Below, piece by piece: positions 12,097 through 23,615 of a stretch of 64,000 bases of DNA. The stretch spans positions 139,890,461-139,954,460 of the forward strand of contig CM030361.1 of NCBI GenBank assembly GCA_017893485.1, in the 5' to 3' direction. Each line of letters begins with the position of its first letter. Position 1 is the stretch's first letter. The notes beneath the pieces were generated by a model, which saw only the letters and a list, made by a program, of their open reading frames with translations, was not told where the DNA came from and did not search any database. The position numbers and the translations under genes are program-made. The stretch comes from Hemerocallis citrina (Eukaryota; Streptophyta; Magnoliopsida; Asparagales; Asphodelaceae).

Positions 12097-13068
12097 ACTA
12101 TTGAACTGTTAATTATCTATTTCTATTATAAAAGCCACAACAAAATCTGTCAATAGCAAATTTCAGTAATTGATTTCAACAACTCGTTCTTAACCATTCA
12201 TTATAAAAGAAAGGATAAAAAATTGAATAAATAACTTTAAAATCCGTGCATCACTCGTGTAAATAACCTATTATATATATCCTGAAATCCCTAAACCTCT
12301 TAAACCTATTATATATATCCCCAAAGAGATCCTCTCTCAAGTACAAAAATATTCCTTCAAGTGCAACCTTGGGATTTTTGAAAGATCTGTCTCTCTTCAA
12401 TTATGTTGGTAGGCATAATTATTTGTCTCTCTTCAATTATGTTGATGTGCATAATTTCTCTTGAAGCACTGCGTCAAAAATAGTTCTTTTAAATTTGAAG
12501 CAAAATTCTTAAATGAGAGTTTAATTTGTAATATTTTTAAACAAAATGAAGCTATGATGTTTATAAATAGTTTACTTGACAGCTACAATGTTATCCTGCA
12601 TAATTTATCTTGAAGCTCTGCTTCAGCATAATTCTTTTAAATTTGAAGCAAAATTCTTAAATGAGAGTTTAATTTGTAATATTTTTAAACAAAATGAAGC
12701 TATGATGTTTATAAATAATTTCCTTGACAGCTACAATGTTTTCCTTGTAGAATTCACAATACAAAAACATTACAAAAAAGAACTACATAGCTTGCAAGTT
12801 GTACTGTTTATCTCATAAGTAGATTACCTTCCTATTTGTTCTTAATGTACTCTCACAAAATCAAGTCTTCTTTCTGCACTCACGTGGATTATCTTTTCTT
12901 AGTGTCTTCATCTATAAATATGATAAGCAGAGGTTTCTATTATAATTTCAGGTTTTACCTTCTTTGAAAATCTACTACAACAAAATTTTATAATTAGTCA
13001 AAGTTGATATATATTTTTGTAGTTTATTTATTTGCATTTTGTAATTTTATTTTATTTTATTTGCACAG
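12097..13068. other. Spacer upstream of the eIF2A fragment
   Basis: AT-rich DNA with no recognisable 5' exons of the eIF2A-like gene. It contains the duplications listed separately and ends in a T-rich tract plus TTGCACAG, a good splice acceptor for the first visible exon. Confidence 0.5.
12450..12746 (+). repeat. 149-bp direct tandem duplication
   Basis: Copy 1 (12450-12598) and copy 2 (12599-about 12746) both start CATAATTT and run through AAATGAGAGTTTAATTTG with few differences. Just upstream a shorter duplication (TCTCTCTTCAATTATGTTG at about 12391 and 12426) overlaps the first copy. No coding role is seen; the 80-residue open frame over it is probably chance. Confidence 0.85.
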
Positions 13069-13714
13069 GCATTTTGGGATTATAAAGAAAAGAAATTTCG
13101 CAGAACAACTGGGGCAGAATGTTCTATGACAAGCGAATGGTCTCCTCATGGATGTTATTTCATGACTGCCACAACAACCAAGGCTAGAGATAGACGATTG
13201 GTGTGTATTTTCGACCTTGATTTCATTAGAAGTTTCCCCAAAATTAGTTTGAATAACATGATTTGTTTTCATTCATATTCTCAGCATAAAGATCTTCCAC
13301 CATAATGGATCTCTGGATTTCAAGGAAATGTTTGATAAATTGTATCAGGTAAGTCTGCTTATTTTCATTTCTCTCGTCTTATATATTTTTTTTCCCGTTA
13401 AGGAATTTATTATAACTTCATTTTGTCATGTAAGCCGATTGGAAGCCAGAATCACCTGAAAGGTTTGGTGATATTGCTAAACCTATCAAGTCTGTCGACA
13501 CATTAGCAATTGATGAATTGAAAAAGCAAGGTTATTGCATCTCCCCTAATCTTGTCTTGTAATTTTCTTATGGCATGTTTAGTTCATTAATGGTATTGAT
13601 GTTACAGTACAAGATTCTAAATCCTCACAATCGAAGCCCACAATGAAAGCAACACAAAATCCTGCTACCTATCGCCATCCACATGCTATGAAGGCTACTG
13701 CGGTTCAGGCAGAG
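13069..13714 (+). pseudogene. eIF2A-like gene fragment, four exons
   Basis: Spliced translation gives a stretch typical of the plant eIF2A family (WD-propeller translation initiation factor 2A). Recognisable pieces include FWDYKEKK, TSEWSPHG and YFMTATT in exon 1 (13069-13202), IKIFHHNGSLDFKEMFDKLYQ-type sequence in exon 2 (13285-13348), DWKPESPERFGDIA in exon 3 (about 13434-13530), and YRHPHAMKATAVQAE in exon 4 (13608-13714). Exons 1, 2 and 4 have good GT/AG boundaries in matching phase. The acceptor of exon 3 reads TGTAA before GCC, so the expected AG is lost. The end of exon 1 departs from the family pattern, and the N-terminal propeller and C-terminal part are absent. Introns are present, so this is a DNA-level copy, not a retrocopy. 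It is probably a dead gene fragment. Confidence 0.78.
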
Positions 13715-13721
13715 GTATTAC

Positions 13722-13959
13722 TTCACCCTACAAATGATCATCTAAATGACATTTTATTTGAATAATAGTAGTAGTATAATACTAATAAACTAGATCAAAT
13801 TTCTGGTAAACAGAGCTTAACAACTAGCTGGAAGGGGGTATTCACCCTACAAATGGTCATCTAAATGACATTTTATTTGAATAATAGCAGTAGTACAATA
13901 CTGATAAACTAGATCAATTTACTGGTAAATAGAGCTTAACAACTAGCTGGAAAGGGGTA
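13722..13959 (+). repeat. 119-bp direct tandem duplication after the eIF2A fragment
   Basis: Copy 1 (13722-13840) and copy 2 (13841-13959) both begin TTCACCCTACAAATG and end near AACTAGCTGGAA. They differ at a handful of positions. The duplication sits in what would be the intron after exon 4 of the eIF2A fragment. Confidence 0.88.
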
Positions 13960-14084
13960 TTTGGAGGTAATGTAATATTTTTTTCTTCAGTTTTTGTCTA
14001 TATAGCAATCCGAAATGCACATATTTTAGAGCTTTTGTTCTTGTAATTAACAGTCCATGACAATGCAATTTTAACCATTGGAAG

Positions 14085-14667
14085 TGTTGCCGCTGAATCT
14101 AGTGTGGGGGCAATAGATAGAATTTGTGGATTCTTGAGCAAATGAATGAGGCAAACTTGTTGACCTATTAACCTTCACCAAATTGTTGACCGGTCTCTTG
14201 CTGCTGCCGCGAACTTGCAAAATGTGCGATACACCGGGATGGATCCCGGCGACGCACCCTCCGACACTCAAGTCAGTTTTCAGAATGATTAAGAAAGAGC
14301 TTTCACTGGAAAAAGATTGATTACCTTCTTATGGTGGGGAGAGAGGGGTTTTTATAGTCACCTTAGGGATTCGTTTCGAGATAAGGACATATCTTTACTT
14401 CCCGGTGTGAATGGATAGAAGCGGTTAAGACCACTTCTTAGGGATAATTATGAATCTGACTTCTTCTTTATCCTTCTAGACTAGTTTGTAACGGGTTGAG
14501 ACCCGTACCCAGTAAGACAGATCCGTTTATGGGTTATTGGGTTTTGAAGAAAGAGCTAGTCCCCATTTCAGACCCGTTTGTAGGTGAAATCATCGTTTTA
14601 CCCCTGAGCTTAAAGATTCGTGTCCGATTCGAACGGTCCCGATTTAATCCCAATTTTAGCTATATCA
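14085..14667 (-). repeat. 3' LTR of the Tat-type gag-only element
   Basis: 583 bp, TGTTGCCGCT...TATATCA on the plus strand. A minus-strand TATA box (CTATAAAAACCCC) lies at about 14347-14357. The LTR differs from the 5' copy by scattered changes and an 8-bp duplication, roughly a few percent by eye, so the insertion is not recent. Confidence 0.9.
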
Positions 14668-15449
14668 AGAGCCCCTACTCCTAGAGACTGAATTGTACAG
14701 TCTTTAAGGAGTAGTTTTGTTGTTCTAATGGCGTACGAGATTTTATCGGTGTTCTTAAGGAAGTTCGGATCTTGCTCAAGGTGTGACGGTGTTATTCTGG
14801 GCTTGTAAATTGTCCAAAAATATCCTCAGAATTTTCTAGATTTTTGGTGATTTTTCTAGATTTTTCTGAATTTTTTTGAATTTTTTTGAATTTTTTATTC
14901 ATTTTCCGAATTAAATAATTAATTATCGAAAATATTAATTATTCTAATTTAATAATTATATTTTTCAGAATTTTAAAATTATTTTCTGAATTAATAATTA
15001 TTTTAAAATTATTTTAATTAATTTTTTTCGATTTTTAAATATTTTTTGGATTTTTTAAATTATAAATTTAATTAAATTAATTAATTAATTAATTAAATAT
15101 TACCTGGACACGTGACGCGTTTCTGGACGTCGATCATGATCAAATGGCGCACATCACAAAGCGGAGCATTTTCTGGATACGTGGCGCGTTTCTGAACGTC
15201 GATCATGTCGTGGCACGAATTTTGGGATGATCTGACGGATCGTGTGGCTCGACAGCATTTTTCTCCAATTACGAGCTCGGAAACCCTTTTGCTCGAAATC
15301 CACTGCCGACCCACCTTGTGATGCCACGTGGCTCGGTCAACGCTGGCATTGACCGCCACGTGGCACCTTTTTTTTTTTCTCTGCTCCCTTTCTTCTTCGT
15401 TCGTCTTCTGCCATCCTCTGTCCTCCGCTTTCTCCGAGCTTCATCAAGG

Positions 15450-16350
15450 GGAGCTCAGGGACGATGGAGCTTGATGAGGACGAACTGAAGCTCGTCGTGA
15501 AGCTCGGCAAAGGAGAGCTCGGCGATGGAGTCTCTTCGAGAGGAGGCGTCGAGCTCAGCATGGGGAAAGCTCAACGAAGCCATGGGAGATGGTGGTTAGC
15601 TGGAGCTTCGTCGAAGGCAATCGTGAAGCTAGGCCTGATGGGTTCGGCGAGGGGAGTTCACGAAGGGGGGAGCTCGATGGAGCCATGGGAGAGAAGCTCG
15701 AGCTTCGATGGAGCTTGGAGTTGGTAATGGAGAGAGCTTGGCATGGGGAGCTCGGCGAGGTTCAGCGAGGAAGTGTGGGAGTTCGAACTCGGGGCTCCGG
15801 ACGTGGGGGTGGAGCTTTGAGCTCTTCGGCAGCTTGGCAAGGGGGGAGCTCAAGCTCGGTGTTGGAGCTCATCGGTGTGAAGAGCTTCAGAGGGAGGAGC
15901 TTCGACAGAGATGGCGCTCGGAGATAATGGAGCTCCGTAATGAAGTTCAGCGAAGGGGGGAGCTCGACAGTGGCGGAGCTCGGAGAGAGAGCTCGGCATA
16001 GGTTCGACGAGGCATTGGGTTCGGAGCTTAGTGGTAAGCAGCTCGACGAGGACGAAGCACGGCGAAGGTGGAGCTCGGCCATGGCGGAGCTTGATCGTGA
16101 GTTGGCGACAACATGGTGGTGTCGAGGTCGGGGGCTCGACGAAGGAGGAGGGAGCTCGACTCGGTAGTGGGGGAGCTCGGCAGCGAGGCCCGACATTTGA
16201 GTCGAGGTCGGCGGCAGCTTGATGGAGGACGGTGCTCGTCGAGATGGTGGAAGCTTGGGCTCGGCCTTGAAGCTCGGTGGCTAAGGGTTCGGCGTAGCCA
16301 AGGTGAGCTCGACGATGAAGGGGAGCGAGCATGGCGAAGCACTCGGCGAG
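15450..16350. repeat. GC-rich GAGCTC-studded low-complexity region
   Basis: The hexamer GAGCTC and the 8-mer GGAGCTCG recur dozens of times with irregular spacing. Because the motif is self-complementary, long open frames appear on both strands in several phases; I treat them as artefacts. The region is flanked by related segments (GTGGCGCG/GGACGTCGATCATG at 15095-15230, and GTACGTGGCGAGATCTGA with CACGATCAGATGG near 16835-16880), which suggests that it sits inside a larger duplicated unit. Confidence 0.7.
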
Positions 16351-17199
16351 GGAGATGACGTTGGGTTTTTCCTTCTTCGGTTTTTTTTTTTGCGGGAACT
16401 CGTTTCAGGAGGAAGAAGAGAGAGTGATGTGGATCGCGGTTTGGGTTTTGGGTCCAAACGAGTTTGGACCCGACTCGTTGACCCTTTAATCTCTTTTTCT
16501 CTTTATTGGCTTGTTGTTTGTTCTTGGGCGAATCTGGCCATCGATCTTGATTTGAATGTGAATTTTGAGGCAGAATTCTTTGCCATTTTGCAGCTTGGTA
16601 TCATAGTAGCTCGGATTTCAAATCCGAGCTATGTGGCTCCATCTGGACGGTTGGTCACGATCATGGCACGAATCATGAGGCGAGAAGGCACGAATCACGA
16701 GAAAACGTGATTTTTGTCGACGTGACGAGATCTAAGCCGTTTGATTAAGATCAGGCGCGAATCACGAGGAGAAAGTCGTTTTTCTCCAATACGCAGCTCG
16801 GAATGCAAGTTGCTCGGATTGTAGATCCGAAGTACGTGGCGAGATCTGAATGGTTGATCACGATCAGATGGGGCGGATCACAAAGCGGGGCGTTTTGTTG
16901 CAATTTTCTTGCTCAGCACAGCTGTGTTGTGATCCACTTTCCCAGTGCTACGGTGGTCCGATCGGGGCGTGTGACCCCTCGTTTCGAAGCTAACTCGAAG
17001 GTCTACAAGTTCTCTTCAGAAATGGGTTGAAGAATCACCCTTCTTCAGGTCAAAATAGCCCTGCAACATCCTTATCTTCATGAAGTTGAGGAGTGTTTTG
17101 GTCTTCAGAATCTTCGAAGAGGAGCTCCACTCCTAGGGGCAAAGAAGATGGGCTAAGAAGATCCTCGTAAGATCTGTGGGAAGATCCATTCTTGGAGGT

Positions 17200-18190
17200 G
17201 AGTGCGAGGAGCAACTCTAGGAGAGAGTTTTGAGCTCCGAACTTGCTTAGAAGAGGTCCGCTTTGGAGGCAAGCGGAGCGAAGAGCTTGGCTCTAGGAGA
17301 AAGCCATTTGGGAGACAAGTCTGAGGAGAAACTCTAGGAGAGAGTTGTGCTCCGAACTTGTTGATGAGAGGTCCGCATTAGAGGCGAGCGGCATGAAGAG
17401 CTTGGCCCTAGGAGAGAGCCATTTGGGAGACAAGTTTGAGGAGCAACTCTAGGAGAGACTTATGCCCAGAAATCGTTGAGAAGAGGTCCACTTTGGAGGC
17501 AAGCGGAGCGAAGAGCTTGGCCCTAGGAGAGAGCCATTTGGGAGACAAGTTTGAGGAGCAACTCTAGGAGAGAGTTGTGCTCCGAATCCGTTGAGAAGAG
17601 GTCCGCTTTGGAGGCGAGCAGAGCGAAGAGCTTGGCACTAGGAGAGAGCCATTCGGGAGACGAGTTTGAGGAGCAACTCTAAGGAAGAGTTTTGAGCTCC
17701 GAACTCGCTTAGAAGAGGACCACTCGGGAGGCGAGTAGGTCGAAGAACTTGGCCCTAGGAAAGAGCCGTCGGGGAGACAAGTTTGAGGAGCAACTCTAGG
17801 AGAGAGTTTTGGGCTCCGAACTCGCTTAGAAGAGGACCACTCGGGAGGCAAGTAGGACGAAGTACTTGGCCCTAGGAGAGAGCCATTTGGGAGGCAAGTT
17901 TGAGGAGAAACTCTAGGAGAGAGTTTTAGCTCCGAACTCATTGAGAAGAGGTCCGCTTTGGCGGTGAGCGGAGCAAAGAGCTTGGCTCTAGGAGAGAGTT
18001 GTCGGGGAGACAAGTTTGAGGAGCAACTCTAGGGGAGAGTTTTGGGCTCCAAACTCGCTTAGAAGAGGTCCGCTCGGGAGGCGAGCGGAGCGAAGAATTT
18101 TGCCCTAGGAGAGAGCCATTTGGGAGGCAAGTTTAAGAAGCAACTCTAGGGGAGAGTTTTAGCTCCGAACTCGTTGAGAAAAGGTTCAAT
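17200..18190. repeat. About nine tandem copies of a ~117-bp unit
   Basis: Units recur at about 17203, 17320, 17437, 17553, 17670, 17789, 17907, 18022 and 18140. Each has GAGGAGCAACTCTAGG, then CTCCGAACTCG, then AGAAGAGGTCCGC. The array lies between gag and the 3' LTR, which is the variable 3' region of Tat elements, where satellite-like arrays have been reported to arise. Confidence 0.88.
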
Positions 18191-18199
18191 AGTTGTGGG

Positions 18200-18800
18200 A
18201 GCAATTCCGAATGGTGAGCTACCCCGTACTTGCTTGTTTGCAAGGGGCTAAGGCAACATCGAACCAAGTGCTGGACTCCGAACTCATCGTTAGGATGTTT
18301 CAACTAGTTGCAGGAGCAATTCCGAATGGTGAACCACTTCATACTCGCTTGTAAGCGAGTAGTTAAAGCGGAATCGAACCAAGTATTGGACTCCGAACTT
18401 GTTGTTAAGAGGGTTAACGAGTTGTAGGAGCAATTCTGAATAGTGAGCTGCCCCGTACTTGCTTGTTTACAAGCAGCTAAGGCAACGTCGAACCAAGTGT
18501 TAGACTCTGAACTCGTCGTTGGGATGTTTCAACTAGTTGCAGGAGCAATTCCGTATGGTGAACCACTTTGTACTCGCTTGTAAGCGAGTAGTTGAAGCGG
18601 AATCGAACCAAGTATTGGACTCCGAACTTGTTGTTAAGAGGGTTGACGAGTTGTAGGAGCAATTCCGAAGGGTGAGCTGCCCTGCACTTGCTTGTTTACA
18701 AGCGGCTAAGGCAACGTCGAACCAAGTGTTGGACTTCGAACTCGTCTTTTGAGCTTAGTAAGTTATGGGAGCAGCCCTGTAGAACGAGCTGGACTCCGAA
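18200..18800. repeat. Second tandem array, dimeric ~115-bp units
   Basis: Units begin GCAATTCCGAATGGTGA or a close variant, at about 18205, 18316, 18429, 18543 and 18657. Two alternating variants are visible: one with CCCCGTACTTGCTTGTTT, the other with ACTCGCTTGTAAGCGAG. The real repeat is therefore a roughly 226-bp dimer. It shares GGACTCCGAACTCG with the first array, so both probably came from one ancestral unit. Confidence 0.82.
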
Positions 18801-19129
18801 CCTACCATTTAGCGAGTTGTGGAAGTGACTCGGAGAAGTAGAAATGAAGCAAGTGCAATGATAGACAAAAGTTTAAGTTTTATTGAAATAAACTAAATGG
18901 CCACTTCGATGGGGCGAACCATTGTTACATGCTGTTGGCCGGGTTACAAGTATCGGCCTTATTGAAAACCGAGATCCTACTTCTACGATAGGGTGAAGGC
19001 CTCTTAGGAGGAGTTGGGTTCTCCCCCCATTGGACCTCCCTAGATGAGGTGGAAGACGGCCCCAGGTTTTGAATCTTGGAACTTGGCGGACCTCTCTGTT
19101 CATTTGTAGGCTCCTCGGGGTGGAAGGTC

Positions 19130-19489
19130 GGCCCCATATCTTTGGACGAACTTGCCCAGGTGCCCCCGCTATATGAGCTCTTCGATCTCCTCTTTGAGAG
19201 CCCGACAATCATCCGTGTCGTGGCTGTGGTCCCTATGAAAGCGGTACCACTTATCCCTGTTTCTCTTCTTGCCGGGGGTATTCATTCTAGGGGGAGCGCG
19301 GAGTAGCCCTTCTTTGTCTACCTCCATAAGAACTGTTTATATACTAGCATTGAGGGGGGTGAACTTCTCAAAACGAGGAGCTGGGCGGCGTTGACCATTG
19401 TCGTCCCTCTGGAGCTTCTGGGACCCTTCTTCGTTCGTATTCTTCCGTTTGTTCCTAGAAGATGATTCCTTGAGAGTGGTGGTGGGGGG

Positions 19490-19528
<39 letters not shown>

Positions 19529-20340
19529 GGGGGGGTTGAGAGCCTCTTCCACTCGAATGTACTTCTCACTCCTAAGCAGGAGTTCTGAGAAGTTTCGAGG
19601 AGGCTTCTTGGCAAGGGACGCTCTGAGGTCAGTATCGAGGACGTTGGACCGGAAGGCGACAATGGCGACCAAGAGTTCCAAGGAAGCGATGGACATGGCT
19701 TCAATAGTGAAGCACTTGACATAGTCCCTCAATCGTTTGCCCTTCTTTTGACTGAGGAACAGTAGGGAGTCGCTCGTCTTCTCGGTGCGGCGACTGCTCA
19801 CGAAATGCGTAAGGAAAAGAGCCTTGAACTGATTGAATGAGAAGATGGAGGCCGAGGCGAGTCGAGAGTACCATTCTCTCGTAGGCCCCTTCAGCGTGGC
19901 AGGGAAGGTCTTGCAGAAGAGCGCATCCGAAGTCTGGTGGATCATAATGAGAGTTTTAAAACTGTCGATGTGGTCGGTGGGGTCCGACTCCCCATTGTAT
20001 GACTCAAAGTTAGGGGGCTTAAAGTTTTGCGGGACCAGGGCTTCCATGATGGCTCGGGAGAACGGGGGCCTGCTCGGGTAGAAATTCCTCACCCATTGTT
20101 CCCCTTCCCTGTCAAGTCGTCCAAGGCGCCTCTCCATCTCGTGGAGACGGCGGTAGACCGAGTCTTCCCTTCGGTCATATCCTGTCGATCCCTAGACTAT
20201 TTCCTATGCGGACGGGGACTAGGAGTGCTGTGGTGACGGCTTGGGGCAGGTTCAGGACTTGGTGCCCGTTGCTCGTGGTTGGGAACGGCGTTAAGGGCCC
20301 GCAGAACGGCCTCTTGAAAATCTTGAGCTCCGCCCATGTG
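19130..20340 (-). pseudogene. Tat-type gag polyprotein, decayed
   Basis: The main open frame (19337-20137, 266 aa) reads as a plant Retrotrans_gag domain of the Tat lineage. It shows PPNFESYNGESDPTDHI, then LKGPTREWYSRL, LFLTHFVSSRR and LRDYVKCF, ending in KKPPRNFSELLLRSEKYI. Gag forms the particle that packages element RNA. A poly-proline run from a 37-G tract follows, and after a frame change the C-terminal part (about 19130-19320) keeps RFHRDHSHDTDDC and EEIEELI, typical of the end of Tat gag, with an internal stop. Upstream the frame is broken by stops, and solo LTR D splits it at 20340. Remnants of the leader and N-terminal part lie at 23616-24174. It cannot make a full Gag as it stands. 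Confidence 0.8.
19491..19527 (+). repeat. Run of 37 G
   Basis: An uninterrupted G-run with further G-rich sequence on both sides (GGTGGTGGGGGGC before it, AGGGGGGG after it). On the gag strand it encodes a poly-proline stretch in a low-complexity linker. The length may be partly an assembly or sequencing artefact. Confidence 0.8.
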
Positions 20341-23300
20341 TGTAACCCCTGTTTTTATTAATACGTATTATTTTTTTAAAAGTATTTTCCCGTATTTAAA
20401 TCATCAGTATCTTATAACTGTTCTTTCTTAATTGAGTTTATTTAAACTATTATTCTGTAACCCAGTTGTTTATTCTAAGCCCAAATTTGTACTTGATTTT
20501 ATTAAACTAATCCGAAGCCCAATTGTTTAATTGTTATTTTAAGCCAAATTCTATATTTTGATTTTTATTTTTAACCTGAGCCCAAAACTTAGAAGCCCAA
20601 CCATTATTACTGAGTTTATTATATTTAATTAAAACCCAACTCAAGCCCACCTCCTATTGGACTCTACCCTAAACCCAAACCCACAAACCCATACACTCAC
20701 CCGTATACAAATTTGTTCACTTTTCTCCACTCTTCCCACATCCCCGTAACCACATCCCCACTTTCTCTAACTACCCACTACTTTAAATTAATATTTTATT
20801 AAAAACCCCACTGTTAATCTCCCTCTCTCCCTCTGTGTTTTTCCCCAACCAAAACAAACAAACCCAAACAGAACCATCTCCTTCCTTCTCCATCGCACTC
20901 CCCTTCCTCCCGCTCACCCAAACCGTCGAACCCATTACTGAGGCTTCACCTCCACCGTCGCCTTCTCCATCTTCGTCACCACCACCACAGCACCCTCGCC
21001 GTCGTCCTCTAACCATCGAACCCAACCCCACCATTACCCAATTCTCAACAACCACCATCCACCGTGTTCTTCACCATTACCCAACTTCGAAACCATCAAC
21101 CTCGCCTCACCTCACCCCGAAACCACTAGCCTCGCCGTCGCGTCTCCCTGCACCGTCGTCGAACCCCAAGCTCCCACCTTGATTCGCTTCCCTGTTTCGA
21201 ACCCAAAGGCAGGGGGTTGTTTCATCGCCGCGCCGCCAATCTCCGCCACCGTCACCGTCTCGCTGCCTCATTGCAAACCTTGCGCCGCGTCGCTCCTCGA
21301 CGTAGCGCCACCGCTCATTCCCTCGCTCGCGTTCACTGATCGTCGAAGAAGAGAACGAACGAAGAAGAAGGAGGAATTGGCGGGATTAAATCACGACCGT
21401 AGGATCGCGCCAAGATTCGCGTCTGTGATCGCTGTTCCGTGTTCGCTCACAGCAAATCCTTGGTCGGTGTTCCGTGTTTGGGATCAGATCCGCTGTGAGG
21501 AAGCGATCCGATTCGCTGCGTTTGCTGTTCCCTATTTTGCCGCACCAAATCCTATTCGCTGTTCACTATTTGGGCTTGGATCCGGTGTGGAAAAATTCAC
21601 TCTTTGGTCGATCTTCGCACGTGCTTTTAGGAGGCTTCTTCCGGGATTTTTCTACCCAAATTTCTACAACAAGTGGATCTAGTCATCGTCAAACTAAGGC
21701 AAGTATCCTTGTACATTTTATTGTTCTAGTACAAGCACCCATGAAATACTACGAATAGTTAGATTGTGACTCCTCCTTGAAATTCGTTGTAGATCAATAT
21801 TGAACCTCCCAATTGACAATTCTAAGAGTCACAAAATTTCCTTGCATTTAATTTATAATTATTGGACTCTTTTACCATTGAACACATGAACACAAAGACA
21901 TATGAATTAAGGAGCCCTAAATTTGTAGATACATGTCACATTCAATTTTTGACGAACTTGCAACCCTATAACTTGAAAAACATTTATTATTTGCTGTTTG
22001 ACCTCCATTATCATGTATTGATGCCACATAATGACTTAGACGCCAAATGACATTTTCCTATGTAACCTACGCTGGTAAGTTATTTCTACGAGTTGCTGTC
22101 CTGAATCTCCATTGATGTTTCGACCCATTTTTCATTTGAATCTGGGCCCAAGCCCTGAATAGAAATTGTAGATCTGGATGTGTAGATATCGATAGCTTCT
22201 GAAAGTTTTGAATTTGGAGTTACGGTCTAGGAGTTATGGCAGTTTTACTGCAGCTGTGTCAGTAGACGCAGATTTGCAAAACTGCTGTACACAATTACCT
22301 TGCGCATTAATTTAGCTATATAACCAGCGAGCGCTTGACTCAAAATTTTATATGTAGTTGCTGGACACCCTATAGGACATCCCCAATTTTTCTTAGAATT
22401 AATTTATATTATTTCAACCCTGTTTCACATGTATAAATACAAGTACACAAATCTGCCTGAACAAATGTAATAAGCCGGGGTTAAAGGAAAGACTATAGAG
22501 TGGACAATATAGGTAAGTGTACTCAGAAGGGGGCCCGTGTTTCCCAGTACTCGGTTTATTAACCTGTTGCACGTGATGTATTCATGAAGTCAGTTACTTG
22601 GCTCATGAACCTGTTGCACGTGATGTATTCATGGAGTCAGTTACTTGGCTCATGAACCTGTTGTATTCATGGAACCACTGTGTGGTCCTTAAACCTGTTA
22701 GTATTCACGAACTTGCTTCGTGAACCTGTTATTTAATTCGTATTCATGAACCGTGCCTGCTTGATTACTTGATACCTGAGTACACCGCGCTATAGACTCC
22801 ATTACTAGGTCTAAACGCAATTGTTTTGACTGTAGCAACCACGTAGTAAAAAGATGGATGCATGTCGTGCTACCTAGATAGTAATAACTACAAGACTTGA
22901 ACATGAACCTGAACATGAAACTTGAACATGACACCTGCTACTTGATACTTGATGATACGATACATGAAACTTGATATGTGAAACCTGACACATGAAAAGT
23001 GATACTTGATGTTAGTTATCCCTACAGGTTCACCTGACATATGTTTTACCATTAGCAGTTGTTAACTAGCCTGTTTACTAGGAAGTCCCCCCTTGCTAGC
23101 AAGTTCCTGGTTGTTCCCACTACTTATTATAATTCTGTTACATTCTTGATTCCAGTTCCTGTTCCCCATACTTGTACTTGCTTTCACTATTTGTGGCCCT
23201 AGCTTGCACTAAGGGCATCTTCTCTTGTTTTTCCCTATTTCCCTTTTCATATTTATTAAGCAGACTTTGGGATGAGCCACCTGCTAGAATTGACGAGCAG

Positions 23301-23615
23301 ACATTTTAGGTTTTGCTGGGAGCAAGGACTTGTTTAAATAATTGCTTTCCTTAAGGTATTTATTTCTTCTGCTATATAAGACTTGTTTTCGAGTTTACAC
23401 TTGATCCAGATATGGGAACTATTTGAATATTATTATTTGTTTAAATTGTTTTCTGTTGCTTAATAAATTATTCATGCATGCTTGGTTATATATAAATCTG
23501 GTTATATTCTTATTATGATGCTGAGTCGATCCTACAGCTTATGAATGATTAAAAATCATTCGCTGGGCTTCGTCACGCGCTCGTATTCCATATTTTTGGG
23601 AAGCGGGGCGTGACA
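20341..23615 (+). mobile_element. Solo LTR D nested in the Tat-type gag region
   Basis: Starts TGTAACCCCTG at 20341 and ends GCGGGGCGTGACA at 23615 (3275 bp), with a perfect TSD ATGTG (20336-20340 and 23616-23620). The proline/serine-rich open frames at 20835-21682 lie entirely inside it, in a C-rich part of the LTR, so they are not host genes. A 47-bp unit (AACCTGTTGCACGTGATG...) is duplicated at 22561 and 22608. A short perfect hairpin, GAATGATT-AAA-AATCATTC, sits at 23543-23561 near the 3' end. It resembles the other long LTRs in its termini and size but differs in sequence, so it is probably a sister family. Confidence 0.92.

Noticed and set aside
15464..16710. Many overlapping open frames of 60-160 aa on both strands
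   Set aside because: They result from the GC-rich self-complementary GAGCTC repeats; there is no domain, start context or single favoured phase.
17564..18013. 149-residue repetitive frame as a repeat protein
   Set aside because: It is a by-product of the 117-bp array, whose unit is a multiple of three; other phases are also partly open and it has no known domain.
17200..18800. CRISPR-like array
   Set aside because: The context is eukaryotic, the units are contiguous ~117-bp repeats without unique spacers, and there are no cas genes.
20835..21682. Proline/serine-rich frames resembling extensin-like or nuclear proteins
   Set aside because: They lie wholly within solo LTR D, which is bounded by a perfect TSD, in a C-rich LTR segment.
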